64,000 bases of DNA. Origin: JALORV01 sp963724365. GTDB lineage: Bacteria > Pseudomonadota > Gammaproteobacteria > Burkholderiales > Burkholderiaceae_F. The notes beneath the pieces were generated by a model. It searched no databases and was not told where the DNA came from. It saw only the letters and a list, made by a program, of their open reading frames with translations. The position numbers and the translations under genes were made by a program. The stretch lies in assembly GCA_963724365.1 (NCBI GenBank), contig CAVRUR010000014.1, positions 124,001 to 188,000 on the forward strand, read 5' to 3'. Positions 32,640 through 42,469 of this stretch are shown here, one piece after another (the stretch's first letter is position 1; every line of letters begins with the position of its first letter).

Positions 32640-34079
32640 ATGCCACGCAGCACGAAGATTGTCGCCACGCTCGGCCCGGCCTCGAGCGATCCGCTGGTGC
32701 TCGAGCGGATGCTCGCCGCCGGCGTCGATGTCGTGCGCTTCAACTTCTCGCACGGTTCGGCCGGACGATCACCTGCAGCGCGCCGCGCACGTGCGCGAGG
32801 CCGCCGCGCGCATCGGCCGCGACGTGGCGATCATGGCCGACCTGCAGGGTCCGAAGGTGCGGGTCGGCAAGTTCGAAAACGGGCGTGTGACGTTGGAGGC
32901 CGGCGCCGCCGTTCGTGCTCGACGCGAATGCCGAACGCGGCAACGAAGACGCGCGTCGGCCTCGACTACAAGGACCTGCCGAAGGACGTCCGCGCCGGCG
33001 ACACGCTGCTGCTCAACGACGGCCTGATCGTGCTCGACGTCGAGCGCGTCGAAGGCAGCGAGATCCATACGACGGTCCGGATCGGCGGCGAGCTGTCGGA
33101 CAACAAGGGCATCAACAAGCAGGGCGGCGGGCTCTCGGCGCCGGCGCTGACCGGCAAGGACGTGCGCGACATCGAAACCGCGATGCAGTGCGGCGCCGAC
33201 TACGTGGCGGTGTCGTTCGTGAAGAACCGCACCGATGTCGAGATGGCGCGCCAGCTCGCGACGATCGCCGGCGAGAAGCACGGCGTGAAGCCGCAGATCA
33301 TCGCGAAGATCGAGCGCGCCGAGGCGATTCCGCTGCTGAAGGAGATCCTCGAGGCGTCCGACGGCATCATGGTCGCGCGCGGCGACCTCGCGGTCGAGGT
33401 CGGCAACGCCGCGGTGCCGGCGCTGCAGAAGCGCATGATCAAGATGGCGCGCGCGGCCAACAAGCTGGCGATCACGGCCACGCAGATGATGGAGTCGATG
33501 ATCGTCAACGCGGTGCCGACGCGCGCGGAAGTCAGCGACGTGGCCAACGCCGTGCTCGACGGCACCGACGCCGTCATGCTGTCGGCCGAGACGGCGGCCG
33601 GCAAGTACCCGGTCGAGGTCGTCGAGGCGATGGCGAGCATCGTCGAGGAGGCCGACCGCTCGGAGACGGTCGAACTCGACCTGCAGTTCCTCAACCAGAC
33701 CTTCACGCGGGTCGACCAGTCGATCGCCTACGGCGCGCTGTTCACCGCGTTCCACCTGCGCTGCGCGGCGATCTGCGCGCTGACCGAGTCGGGCTCGACC
33801 ACGCTGTGGATGAGCCGGCACGACGTCGACATCCCGATCTATGCGCTGACGCCGAGTGCGGCGACCGCGCGTCGGCTGGCGCTGTACCGCAACGTGCGGC
33901 CGCTGCACTTCGCGGCCGGCGCGGATCGCGATGCCGCGCTGGCCGGTGCCGAGCGGCTGTTGCTCGACAAGGGCGTGGTCAAGCGCGGCGACCTGATCGT
34001 GCTGACGGTCGGGGAGCCGATGGGCCAGGCCGGCGGGACCAACACGCTCAAGATCGTCCGCGTCGGCGAGCACGCCTGA
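32640..34079 (+). CDS. pyk: Pyruvate kinase
   Basis: Converts phosphoenolpyruvate and ADP to pyruvate and ATP. Seen: RSTKIVATLGPASSDP, VDVVRFNFSHGS, MADLQGPKVRVGKFENG, DTLLLNDGLIVLDVERV, SVFVKNRTDVE-like SFVKNRTDVE, the active-site IIAKIERAEAI with the catalytic Lys, MVARGDLAVEVG, KLAITATQMMESMI, DAVMLSAETAAGKYPVE and a C-terminal regulatory domain. Three extra bases (one clearly the G at 32760; others near 32910 and 32952) cancel out, so the locus looks open over 479 codons but is locally scrambled between 32760 and 32955. Proper length about 478 residues. Confidence 0.96.
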   Translation: MPRSTKIVATLGPASSDPLVLERMLAAGVDVVRFNFSHGSAGRSPAARRARARGRRAHRPRRGDHGRPAGSEGAGRQVRKRACDVGGRRRRSCSTRMPNAATKTRVGLDYKDLPKDVRAGDTLLLNDGLIVLDVERVEGSEIHTTVRIGGELSDNKGINKQGGGLSAPALTGKDVRDIETAMQCGADYVAVSFVKNRTDVEMARQLATIAGEKHGVKPQIIAKIERAEAIPLLKEILEASDGIMVARGDLAVEVGNAAVPALQKRMIKMARAANKLAITATQMMESMIVNAVPTRAEVSDVANAVLDGTDAVMLSAETAAGKYPVEVVEAMASIVEEADRSETVELDLQFLNQTFTRVDQSIAYGALFTAFHLRCAAICALTESGSTTLWMSRHDVDIPIYALTPSAATARRLALYRNVRPLHFAAGADRDAALAGAERLLLDKGVVKRGDLIVLTVGEPMGQAGGTNTLKIVRVGEHA

Positions 34080-34214
34080 CGTTCGGCAGGCCGCAGAGCC
34101 GTGGCCGGACTTCGCTGGCGGCCGCGGTGTCCGGACTCATGCCGATCGGTCGCAGGCCGCGCCGACCTCGCCTGAGAATCTGCAATTCACCGGTTCAATC
34201 CTCAGGAGAGTCAG

Positions 34215-35280
34215 ATGGCGTTGGTGTCGATGCGTCAGTTGCTGGATCACGCGGCCGAAAACGGCTACGGCGTGCCTGCGTTCAACGTCAACAATCTCGA
34301 ACAGGTGCAGGCCATCATGGAGGCCGCCCACGAGGTCAATGCGCCCGTCATCATGCAGGCCTCGGCCGGTGCGCGGAAGTACGCCGGCGAGAACTTCCTC
34401 AAGCACCTGATCCAGGCCGCGGTCGAGAGCTATCCGCAGCTGCCGGTCGCGATGCACCAGGATCATGGCCAGTCGCCGGCCGTGTGCGAAGGGGCGATCA
34501 AGCTGGGCTTCTCGTCGGTGATGATGGACGGGTCGCTGCGCGAGGACGGCAAGACGATCGCCGACTACGACTACAACTGGCAGGTGACGCAAGAAGGTCG
34601 TCGACATGGCGCACGCCATCGGCGTCAGCGTCGAGGGCGAACTCGGCTGCCTCGGTTCACTCGAGACGATGAAGGGCGACAAGGAAGACGGCCACGGCAC
34701 CGAGTCGACGATGACGCGCGAGCAGTTGCTGACCGATCCCGACCAGGCCGCCGATTTCGTCAAGAAGACGCAGCTCGACGCGCTGGCGATCGCGATCGGC
34801 ACCAGCCACGGCGCCTACAAGTTCACGCGCAAGCCGACCGGCGACATCCTGGCGATCGAGCGCATCAAGCAGATCCACAAGCGCATTCCGAACACGCACC
34901 TGGTGATGCACGGCTCGTCGAGCGTGCCGCAGAACCTGCTGGAAGAGATCCGCAAGTACGGCGGCCAGATGAAGGAAACCTACGGCGTGCCGGTCGAGGA
35001 GATCCAGGAGGCGATCAAGCACGGCGTGCGCAAGATCAACATCGACACCGACATCCGGCTGGCGATGACGGCGGCGATCCGCAAGTTCCTGCACGAGAAC
35101 CCCGGCCACTTCGACCCGCGCGACTACCTGAAGCCCGCGCGCGCCGCGGCCAAGGCGATCTGCAAGGAGCGCTACCTGCAGTTCGGCTGCGAAGGGCAGG
35201 GCGGCAGGATCCAGCCGGTGCCGCTGCAGACCGTCGCGCACAAGTACCAGACCGGCGAACTGAGCCAGCACGTGCACTGA
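34215..35280 (+). CDS. fba: Class II fructose-bisphosphate aldolase (one frameshift)
   Basis: Zn-dependent cleavage of fructose 1,6-bisphosphate; also gluconeogenic. ATG preceded by AGGAGAG (34202-34208). Seen: GVPAFNVNNLEQVQAIMEAA, QASAGARKYAG, AMHQDHGQSPAVCEGAIKLG with Zn ligands, FSSVMMDGSLREDG, GVSVEGELGCLG, IGTSHGAYKF with a Zn-ligand His, VMHGSSSVPQ and GVRKINIDTDIRLAMTAAIR. One inserted C at about 34590. 354 residues. A 135-base gap after pyk (34080-34214) has no evident promoter; a strong terminator follows at 35303. Confidence 0.97.
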
Positions 35281-35302
35281 GCAGCACGGTTCGCCGGCAG
35301 AC

Positions 35303-35337
35303 GAAAGCGGCGCCTCGACGGCGCCGCTTTCATTTGG
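35303..35337 (+). terminator. Intrinsic terminator after fba
   Basis: Perfect 12-bp stem GAAAGCGGCGCC/GGCGCCGCTTTC with a 5-base loop (35303-35331), followed by ATTTGG. It lies 22 bases past the fba stop and closes the pgk-VOC-pyk-fba block. Confidence 0.85.
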
Positions 35338-35517
35338 TGTCCGACGGATCGTGCTGCTCCGTCGAACGCGGGAAGTCGACAGTGAGCTCGACTTGCCCAG
35401 GATCAAGCCGCGAGCGGGTCCCTAGGTACTTGTGCGGGTCGACGTCGTCGTGAGGCCGGGCGGATCATGCGATACGGGCGCATCAGACGCCCGACGATCC
35501 ACAACGAGGAGACAGAC

Positions 35518-35998
35518 ATGACGACGAACTCGCGTCGTTGCCCGATCTGCAAGTCGGAAACGGCTCCGGCCCGGCTGACGTCGCTCAGCGGGGAGGATGC
35601 ACCGCTCGCGGTGACGGTGAAGGGAATGCCCGTGCTCGAGTGCACGCAGGGCCATCGCCTGTTTCGCGCTGGCTGACTTCCCGCTGCTGCTGCTCGATCA
35701 CCTGCTCGAGCAGGATGAGCCGAAGTTTCCGGTCAGCCAGGCCAAGGGACTGGTGTTCAAGCACTACAGCTGCTCGGAGTGCGGCACCGAACTCGGTGCA
35801 AACGACGATCGGCCGCACACGTTCCATGTCGACGTCGAACTGCCCGAGTTGCCGTCGTTCGGCGTCGACCTGAACTTGCCGGTCAGCCACTGCAGCCACT
35901 GCGGCCGCGACCAGCTGCATTCGCTCAAGGAACTGAAGAGCCACACCCCGGCCGCGCTGGCACACGCGTTCAAGGCGGCGCAGCTGGCGGCGGCGTAG
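35518..35998 (+). CDS. Zinc-ribbon hypothetical protein (one frameshift)
   Basis: I do not recognise the family. ATG at 35518 follows a GAGGAGACAGAC purine-rich site. Seen: three CxxC pairs (CPIC near residues 8-11, CSEC and CSHC in the second half) plus a lone Cys in LECTQGH, a pattern of two zinc ribbons. Between them lie FPLLLLDHLLEQDEPKFPVS and a strand-rich FHVDVELPELPSFGVDLNLP. One frame change near 35672. About 160 residues; no signal peptide or membrane helix. It stands alone between the fba terminator and a dispersed repeat. Possible nucleic-acid or protein-binding role, unproven. Confidence 0.6.
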
Positions 35999-36000
35999 CG

Positions 36001-36197
36001 CGCGGTCCTCGTGTACGCGACGCGGCTACGCGCGTCGCACGTGCGCTCGGACCGGTAACGGCAGATCGGTCGGCTGCGCTTCGGAGCGGCCGAGCGCTCC
36101 GCCGAAGGACAACGGCACGGCACCCCACCCGGCGCTCGCACCGGAGACGGCTGCGATTTCTTCATCGCCCTCCCCGCCAGGCGGGGAGGGTGAGGGA
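36001..36197 (+). repeat. Dispersed intergenic hairpin repeat, copy 2
   Basis: Same modular order as copy 1: TCCTCGTGTACGCGACGCG with an 8-bp stem closed by CGCGTCGC (36014-36038), the GCACGTGC palindrome, GGTCGGCTGCGCTTCGGAGCG with GAGCGCTCCGCCGAAGGAC (36071-36109), and a perfect 10-bp GC hairpin CCCTCCCCGC/GCGGGGAGGG at 36168-36190. It lacks the variable middle hairpin of copy 1. It begins 2 bases after the stop of the zinc-ribbon gene. Confidence 0.8.
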
Positions 36198-36387
36198 GGG
36201 GTGCCAACCTCCTCCCGCGCGGCGGCGAGGTCGGGTGGGTGCCGCGCAGTTGACGTTCGGCGGAGCGCGCGGCCGCTCCGGAGCGCAGCCGACAAATCAG
36301 TCTTGAGCGGCTGCACGCAGTGCAGCCGTACCGCGACGAGTGCACGTGCGATCGGCGCAGCGGTCGCGTACACGAGCGACGCCTCGG
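36198..36387 (-). repeat. Dispersed intergenic hairpin repeat, copy 3 (inverted)
   Basis: The same repeat on the opposite strand, directly abutting copy 2. Reverse complement reads GCTCGTGTACGCGACCGC, GCACGTGCACTCG, then the variable hairpin CGGCTGCAC/GTGCAGCCG (36309-36329), GTCGGCTGCGCTCCGGAGCG, CGCGCGCTCCGCCGAAC and an imperfect GC hairpin near 36205-36227. Copies 2 and 3 together form a 390-base near-palindrome between convergent genes. It ends at the stop codon of the Bug-family gene. Confidence 0.78.
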
Positions 36388-37354
36388 TTACATGCTTCCC
36401 CGCAACCCCAGCCGATCGATCGTCGCCTTCTCGGCCTCGAAGGTCTGGCGCGCGAACTTCGTGTACTCCTCGGGGCCCATGTAGATCACCGGCTGGTCGT
36501 AGCGTTCGAGCATGCCGAGCACCTTCGGGTCGTCGAGCGCCTTCTTGAAGGCGTCGTGCAGCACCTTGACGGTCGCCGCATCCATGCCGGCGGGGCCGGC
36601 GATGCCGAACGGCGAGTCGGAGATCGTGTCGTAGCCCAGTTCGTTCAGCGTCGGCACGTCGGGCCAGCGCTTGGTGCGCTTGCGAGCCGAAGGTTGCCAG
36701 CAGACGCAGCTTGCCGGCTTCGACCTGCGGCGCAAATCCGGTCGAATCGCTGACCGACATCAGGTGCCCACCGAGGACCGCCGCCATCAGTTCGGCGCTG
36801 CCCTTGTACGGCACGTGCGTCAGCTTGATGCCGGCCTTCTGCGAGAACTCTTCCATCGCCAGATGCGGTGTCGTGCCGGTGCCGGTCGAGCCGTAGTCGA
36901 TCTTGCCCGGGTTCTTCTTCGCGTCGTCGACGTACTCCTTCAGCGTCTTCCACGGTGCACTGGCGGGCACGACCAGGCCGAAGGTGTAGCCGGTCAGGTT
37001 GATGATGTAGGTGAAGTCCTTCAGCGGATCGAGCTGCGGTGCCTTCTGCATGTGCGGAATGCGGAAGACGCCGAGCGGAATCTGCGACAGCGTGTAGCCG
37101 TCGGGCTTCGCGGTCTTCAGTGCCAGCGGCGCGATCGTGCCGCCGCCCCCCGGCTTGTTCTCGACGACGACGGCCTGCTTCAGTTCGCGCGCCGCGACTT
37201 CGGCAAACGCCCGCATCACCTGGTCGGTCGGGCCACCGGCCGGAAAGGCGCAGAGCAGCGTGATCGAGTGCGAGGGAAAGGCCTGCGCGCGCAGCGCGCC
37301 GTGCGGAAGCACGAGCGCGGCGCCACCGGCCAGCAACGCGGTGCGACGGTCCAT
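36388..37354 (-). CDS. Bug-family tripartite tricarboxylate transporter binding protein
   Basis: Periplasmic solute-binding protein. Seen: signal peptide MDRRTALLAGGAALVLPHGA followed by an ALRAQA cleavage context, ITLLCAFPAGGPTDQVMRAF with the Bug ligand-loop pattern, VVENKPGGGGTIAPLALKTA, PDGYTL, VPYKGSAELMAAVLGGHL, and the C-terminal PTLNELGYDTISDSPFGIAG. One frame change near 36690. About 322 residues. No TctA/TctB membrane genes are adjacent; orphan Bug proteins are abundant in Burkholderiales. Ligands of the family are mostly carboxylates; this one's is unknown. Follows the M14 peptidase by 77 bases on the same strand, perhaps one unit. Confidence 0.9.
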
Positions 37355-37431
37355 CGGTGTCTCCTCGAATCGTTATGCGATCGAGTATAGGCACCGACTG
37401 CCGGCGCGGACCAGTGCCCGCAGGGAAACGA

Positions 37432-39144
37432 TCAGCCGAGCGTGACGCGGGTCTCGACGCGGCCGGCGCGCTCGTGCCAGGCCGTGAGCCTGACCTCGGT
37501 GCCGGCCTTGCCGTGCACGACCCAGTCGACGTGCGCGCGGTCGGCGGTCACGTTCTTGTTGGGCCAGAACGAGATGCCGGTGTGCAGGTAGGCCCAGCCT
37601 TCGAGTTCGCCGAGTTCCTCGCGCGCCTTGCCGCTGACGAGCCGCGCGCCGGCCGGCAAGTTCGATCTCGGCCAGCACGCCGCGCAGCAGGTTGCGCTTG
37701 ACCGCCATCTTGCTGACATAGCTCGGCAGCCAGCCGGTGTTCTGCACGATGAGGCGCACGCGCCAGGTGTCGGCGCCGGCCGGCGTGACCTCGAACCTCG
37801 CGCACGTCGAGCTTCGGCGAAATCAGCGTCTGCCACAGCAGCCACTTCGGGAAGCGCGCGATCTCTTTCTCGCGCAGCGCCGGCGGCGGATTCGTGAACA
37901 CCGCCATGCGGTTCCAGCCGCCGATTTCGACCTTGCCCAGCTGCGGATGATCGAACGGCGTCCAGTCGAGGTGCCCGGATTGGCGGAATCCGCCGGCGCG
38001 ATGCGCTGCGCCCACTCGAACACCTTGAGATCGTCCTCGATCGGGTGGTCGCGGAACCAGTGGATCCACTCCTTGTTGTCGATGCCGGCTTCCTTCTTCG
38101 GATTCCAGATCTCGATCGTCCAGATGTACATGCCGAGGTGCTCGTAGATCCAGTCGAACGCGCCGCTGATGAACTCGCCGGGGTAGTACTGGAACTCGTG
38201 CCAGATCGAGATCGCCGGATAGCCGGTCAGCTCCTCGCCTTTCTTGCCCACCGCCTGGTAGGTCCAGAGATCCTCGGCCGGCAGCTTGTCGTCGGGCGCA
38301 TGACCGAACGGACGCAGCAGCACGCCGGAGAACGTGTGGATGCTGGTGCCGCCGCAGATGTTCGGGATGGTTGACAAAGAAGTCGACGACCGCGCGCACC
38401 TCGGGCTCGGAGGTCGGGTACGGGCCGGCGCCGAGCTGCTCGAACTCCTGCCGCCAGTTCGACGGGAAGTTGCGGTTGAGGTCGAGGCCCTGCGCGTTGC
38501 CGGTCACGCCGGCGATGCCGATCGAGGTGCCGTCATAGTCCTCGATGCGGCCTTCGGGCAGCAGGCGGTAGTACTCGCCGCCGGGCGCATCGAGCGGATC
38601 GCGCCGCACCAGCAGTTTTGGCTCCTGCGGGTGCTTCTTCCACGGCCCGTTGGGATCGGCGATGCGCATCTGCAGGATGCGGCCGTCGCCGTCGAGGTCC
38701 TCGGCAATCAGCCCCTCGACCGGCTCTTCGTCGAACGGATAGCGGCGCGTCGACGAGCGCACGTACTTCGGCCGGTCGGCCATCGCCCACTCGGCGCCGT
38801 CGGGATTGATGCGCGGGCAGACGTAGAGCGTGCGCGTATCGAGCGCGCGGCGGATCTCGGGATCGGTGTCCTTGCCCTTCATCAGCCAGTCGGTGAAGTA
38901 CAGGCACGCGCTCGACGCCGTCAGTTCGACCGAGTGGATGTTGCCGTCGACCCAGTACGCGGGCTTGTCGATCGCCTTGCCCGGTCGCCGTGTTGGTGAT
39001 CGTCAGCAGCGGGATCGCCCGACCCTCGTGGCTGGTACCGATCGTTTCCAGCGCGATGTACTGCGGATGCTCCGCGACAAAGGCGCGCAGCAGCGCCATC
39101 AGGTCGTCGTAGCGGTAGAAGCGTGAGTAGTCGATGGCGGGCAT
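37432..39144 (-). CDS. M14-family zinc carboxypeptidase (frameshifted)
   Basis: Metallopeptidase of the carboxypeptidase A clan. Seen: start MPAIDYSRFYRYDDLMALLR at 39144; IGTSHEGRAIPLLTIT; the HxxE zinc motif in WVDGNIHSVELTAS; a zinc His in GGTSIHTFSGVLLRPF; substrate-recognition VCPRINPDGAEWAM and GLDLNRNFPSNW; SEPEVRAVVDFF; then an extended C-terminal beta domain. About 570 residues, longer than minimal M14 enzymes because of the insert 37432-37850. About five frame changes. No clear signal peptide, so the compartment is uncertain. Divergent from dgkA. Confidence 0.88.
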
Positions 39145-39232
39145 GGCGCGAGCGGGGCGGGCGAAGAGTGCGCGCGATGATACGCGGCTGTCATGCTTGC
39201 CCGTTCAACCCCGCTCAACGCCGTCCGCACCG

Positions 39233-39238
39233 TATCAT
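39233..39238 (+). promoter_or_regulatory. Candidate -10 element for dgkA
   Basis: TATCAT followed by CCGCGCG, 10 bases before the dgkA ATG, in the short divergent gap with the M14 gene. If used, the transcript would have a very short leader. Weak. Confidence 0.3.
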
Positions 39239-39247
39239 CCGCGCGCC

Positions 39248-39674
39248 ATGTCAAATCGAATCTCGCCGCTGCGAAGCCGGAGTCGACGCCGCCGACAGTC
39301 GAACGCTGAAGGGCAAGCGCGGACTGCAGCGCCTGCTGAATGCGACGCGCTATTCGCTCGACGGACTGCGTGCCGCCTGGGAGCACGAGAGACGCGTTCC
39401 GGCAGGAGGTCTGCATCGCGGCCGTGCTCGATTCCCGTGGCGCTGCTGCTGCCGGTCAGCGTCGATCGAGAAGATCCTGCTGGTCGGCGTCGTCGTGCTG
39501 GTGCTGATCGTGGAACTGCTGAACACCGGAATCGAGGCGGCCGTCGATCGCGACAGTTTCGAGATTGATCCACTTGGCAAGCGCGCCAAGGACTTCGGCA
39601 GCGCCGCTGTCATGCTCGCATTGCTGCTTGCGGGCGGGACGTGGCTCGCCATCCTGGCCACGCGCTTCCTCTGA
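39248..39674 (+). CDS. dgkA: Diacylglycerol kinase (frameshifted)
   Basis: Small trimeric inner-membrane kinase that recycles diacylglycerol to phosphatidate. Seen after bridging three frame changes: GKRGLQRLLNATRYSLDGLR AAWEHE with the N-terminal amphipathic helix, then LLLPVSV and IEKILLVGVVVLVLIVELLN, NTGIEAAVDRDSFEIDPLGK with the catalytic Glu and the conserved E-x(n)-NTAIE-like block, and RAKDFGSAAVMLALLLAGGT. About 141 residues, three membrane helices as in the family. Confidence 0.88.
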
Positions 39675-39740
39675 CCTGCCCGTGCGCGCGGCAGGGGCCT
39701 GCGCGCGCCGCTACACTTCGCGCCGGGAGGAATACGTCCA

Positions 39741-40638
39741 ATGACATCCGGGCTGCTGCATTCGACCATCCGCTCGCTGCCGCTGGTGTACCGCGGCAAG
39801 GTGCGCGACAGCTACGCGGTCGGCGACGACAAGCTGCTGCTGGTCACGTCGGACCGTCTGTCGGCGTTCGACGTCGTGATGAACCAGCCGATCCCGGACA
39901 AGGGACGCGTGCTCAATGCGATGTCGAACTTCTGGTTCGAGAAGCTCGCGCACATCGTGCCGAATCACCTGACCGGCATCGACGCCGGAAAGCGTCGTGG
40001 CCGCCGACGAACGTGACCAGGTGCGCGGCCGCGCGGTCGTGGCGCTGCGGCTCAAGCCGATCCCGGTCGAGGCGGTCGTGCGCGGCTACCTGATCGGTTC
40101 GGGCTGGAAGGACTACCAGAAGACCGGCGAAGTCTGCGGCATCGAGCTGCCGCGCGGGCCTGCAGATGGCGAGCCGCCTGCCGGAGCCGATCTTCACGCC
40201 GGCCACCAAGGCCGAGCTCGGCGCGCACGACGAGAACATCAGCTTCGATGCGGCCAAGTCGATCGATCGGCGCCGAACTGGCATTCAAGGTGCAGACGGT
40301 CTCGCTGACGCTGTACCGTGCGGCGGCCGAGTACGCACTGACACGCGGCATCATCATCGCCGACACCAAGTTCGAATTCGGCACCGACGCCGACGGCCAG
40401 CTGCGGCTGATGGACGAAGTGCTGACCGCCGACTCGTCGCGCTTCTGGCCGGCCGATGAGTACGAGGAGGGCATGTCGCCGCCGTCGTTCGACAAGCAGT
40501 TCGTGCGCGACTGGCTCGAGCGCGCAGCACTGGAACAAGTCGCCGCCGCCGCCCGATCTGCCGGCCGACATCGTCGAGAAGACGGCCGCGAAGTACCGCG
40601 AGGCGTTGAAGCGCCTGACCGGAAAGTCGCTCGACTGA
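39741..40638 (+). CDS. purC: SAICAR synthase (frameshifted)
   Basis: Joins aspartate to CAIR with ATP in purine biosynthesis. ATG behind GGGAGGAA (39723-39730). Seen: VYRGKVRDSYAVGDDKLLLV, TSDRLSAFDVVMNQPIPDKG, LTGID, RAVVALRLKPIPVEAVVRGY LIGSGWKDY, EPIFTPATKAELGAHDENIS, FKVQTVSLTLYRAAAEYALT RGIIIADTKFEFG, and DEVLTADSSRFWP. About 298 residues, the long betaproteobacterial/fungal type. Four frame changes near 39985, 40160, 40265 and 40530. A TACACT box near 39711 may be its promoter. First of purC-purE-purK. Confidence 0.95.
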
Positions 40639-40643
40639 TTCCC

Positions 40644-40649
40644 TACAAT
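40644..40649 (+). promoter_or_regulatory. Candidate -10 element for purE-purK
   Basis: TACAAT 64 bases before the purE start and just after the purC stop. A 7-bp hairpin GCGAGCC/GGCTCGC (40660-40678) lies between it and the start. No PurR-like operator was recognised. Confidence 0.35.
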
Positions 40650-40712
40650 GCGTGCCTTCGCGAGCCGCTGAGGCTCGCATCGAAGTAGCCAGCGCCAACT
40701 CCGCGACATCCA

Positions 40713-41216
40713 ATGAACAGCCACGGTCATCCGGCGCCGCTCGTCGGCGTCGTCATGGGCTCCAACTCCGACTGGGACGTCATGCAGCACGCGTGCGAGG
40801 TGCTGAAGGAGTTCGGCGTCCGCTTCGAGGCACGCGTCGTGTCCGCGCACCGCACGCCCGACGACATGTTCGCCTATGCCGACGAGGCGCGCGCCCGCGG
40901 CCTGAAGGCGATCATCGCCGGCGCCGGCGGCGCCGCGCACCTGCCGGGCATGATCGCCTCGAAGACCGTGATCCCGGTGCTCGGTGTGCCGATTCCGTCC
41001 AAGTACCTGCGCGGCGAGGACTCGCTGCTGTCGATCGTGCAGATGCCGCGCGGCGTGCCGGTGGCGACCTTCGCGATCGGCGAGGCCGGCGCCGCGAACG
41101 CCGGCCTGTTCGCGGTCGCGATGCTGGCGACCGAGGATGCCGCACTCGCGATGACGCTCGCGCAGTACCGCGCCACGCAGACCGAGAAGGCGCGCAACAT
41201 GACGCTGCCGCTGTAG
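40713..41216 (+). CDS. purE: N5-carboxyaminoimidazole ribonucleotide mutase
   Basis: Isomerises N5-CAIR to CAIR in purine biosynthesis. Intact, 167 residues. Seen: VGVVMGSNSDWDVMQHACEV with the phosphate-binding GSxSD loop, RVVSAHRTPDDMFAYADEAR with the catalytic His, and IIAGAGGAAHLPGMIASKTV and VLGVPIPSKYLRGEDSLLSI. Works with PurK, encoded 47 bases downstream. One of the few undamaged genes between 3.4 and 48 kb. Confidence 0.97.
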   Translation: MNSHGHPAPLVGVVMGSNSDWDVMQHACEVLKEFGVRFEARVVSAHRTPDDMFAYADEARARGLKAIIAGAGGAAHLPGMIASKTVIPVLGVPIPSKYLRGEDSLLSIVQMPRGVPVATFAIGEAGAANAGLFAVAMLATEDAALAMTLAQYRATQTEKARNMTLPL

Positions 41217-41263
41217 CGGCGCGCGGCGCGGTCGATCGCGCCGTGCGTCGTCCTGCACATCCC

Positions 41264-42469
41264 GTGACCTGCCGCCATCGACGTCCACACCGATCGCCCC
41301 GGCAGCCTGGCTCGGACTGCTCGGCGGCGGCCAGCTCGGCCGCATGTTCTGCATGGCGGCGCAGTCGCTCGGCTACAAGGTCTGCGTGCTCGATCCGGGC
41401 CGCGACAGCCCGGCCGGCGCCGTCGCCGACGATCACCTCTGTGCCGACTACCTCGACGAAGTCCGCGCTGGCGGAACTCGCGCGCCGCTGCCGCGCGGCG
41501 ACGACCGAGTTCGAAAACGTTCCCGCCGCGGCACTCGCGTTCCTCGCGCAGCACTGCGCCGTCAGCCCCGACGCGGCCAGCGTGGCGATCGCGCAGGACC
41601 GCATCAGCGAGAAGCGCTTCCTCGCGGCGAGCGGCATCGAGGTGGCGCCGCACGCGGTCATCACGCGAGCTGCGGACTTCGAGCGGCTCGACGCGCGCGC
41701 TGCTGCCCGGCATCCTGAAATCGGCGCGGCTCGGCTACGACGGCAAGGGTCAGGCGCGCGTCGCCACGGTCGCCGAGGCGCGCGCGGCGTGGCAGGCGAT
41801 GGGCGCGGTGCCGTGCGTGCTCGAGCAGAAACTGACGCTGCAGCTCGAACTCTCGGTCGTCGTTGCGCGCACGCGCGACGGCGCGGTGACGACCTTTCCG
41901 GTCGCGGAGAACGAGCATCGCGGCGGCATCCTCGCCGTGTCGGTCGTGCCGGCGCGCATCGACGAGGCGCTCGCGCGGCGCGCGCGCGACGCCGCGATCG
42001 CGGTCGCGACGGCGATGGATTACGTCGGCGTGCTGTGCGTCGAGTTCTTCGTGCTCGACGACGGCCGCCTGCTCGCCAACGAGATCGCGCCGCGGCCGCA
42101 CAACAGCGGTCACTACACGATCGATGCCTGTGTCAGCAGCCAGTTCGATGAACAGGCGCGCGTGCTGGCCGGCCAGCCGCTCGGCGACACGAGCCTGCTG
42201 GCACCGGCCGTGATGCTGAACGTCCTCGGCGACGTCTGGTTCGACGGCGAACGCAGGCGCGAGCCGGACTGGGCCGTCCGTGCTCGCCGTGCCCGGGCGC
42301 CAAGCTGCACCTGTACGGCAAGAGCGAGGCGCGGCGCGGCCGCAAGATGGGCCACGTGACCTGCGTCGCCGCAACGCTGCAGGAGGCGCTTGCCCGCGCC
42401 GCACAGGTCGCGCGCGTGCTCGGCATCGACGCCGTCGCGCTGACCGCGAATGGAGTCGCGGCCGGTTGA
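41264..42469 (+). CDS. purK: N5-carboxyaminoimidazole ribonucleotide synthetase (frameshifted)
   Basis: ATP-grasp enzyme that carboxylates aminoimidazole ribonucleotide. Seen: LGLLGGGQLGRMFCMAAQSL, VCVLDPGRDSPAGAVADDHL, TEFENVPAAALAFLAQHCAV, AQDRISEKRFLAASGIEVAP, LPGILKSARLGYDGKGQARV, PCVLEQKLTLQLELSVVVAR, EFFVLDDGRLLANEIAPRPH NSGHYTIDAC, and KLHLYGKSEARRGRKMGHVT. About 400 residues. Frame changes near 41290, 41463, 41698, 42275 and 42298. GTG 41264 is the likely start. Ends in TTGA shared with the next gene. Confidence 0.94.

Noticed and set aside
32915..34672. 585-codon plus-strand frame over pyk and the fba start
   Set aside because: Arg/Gly-rich composition typical of an off-frame reading; the real pyk and fba frames have full-length homology.
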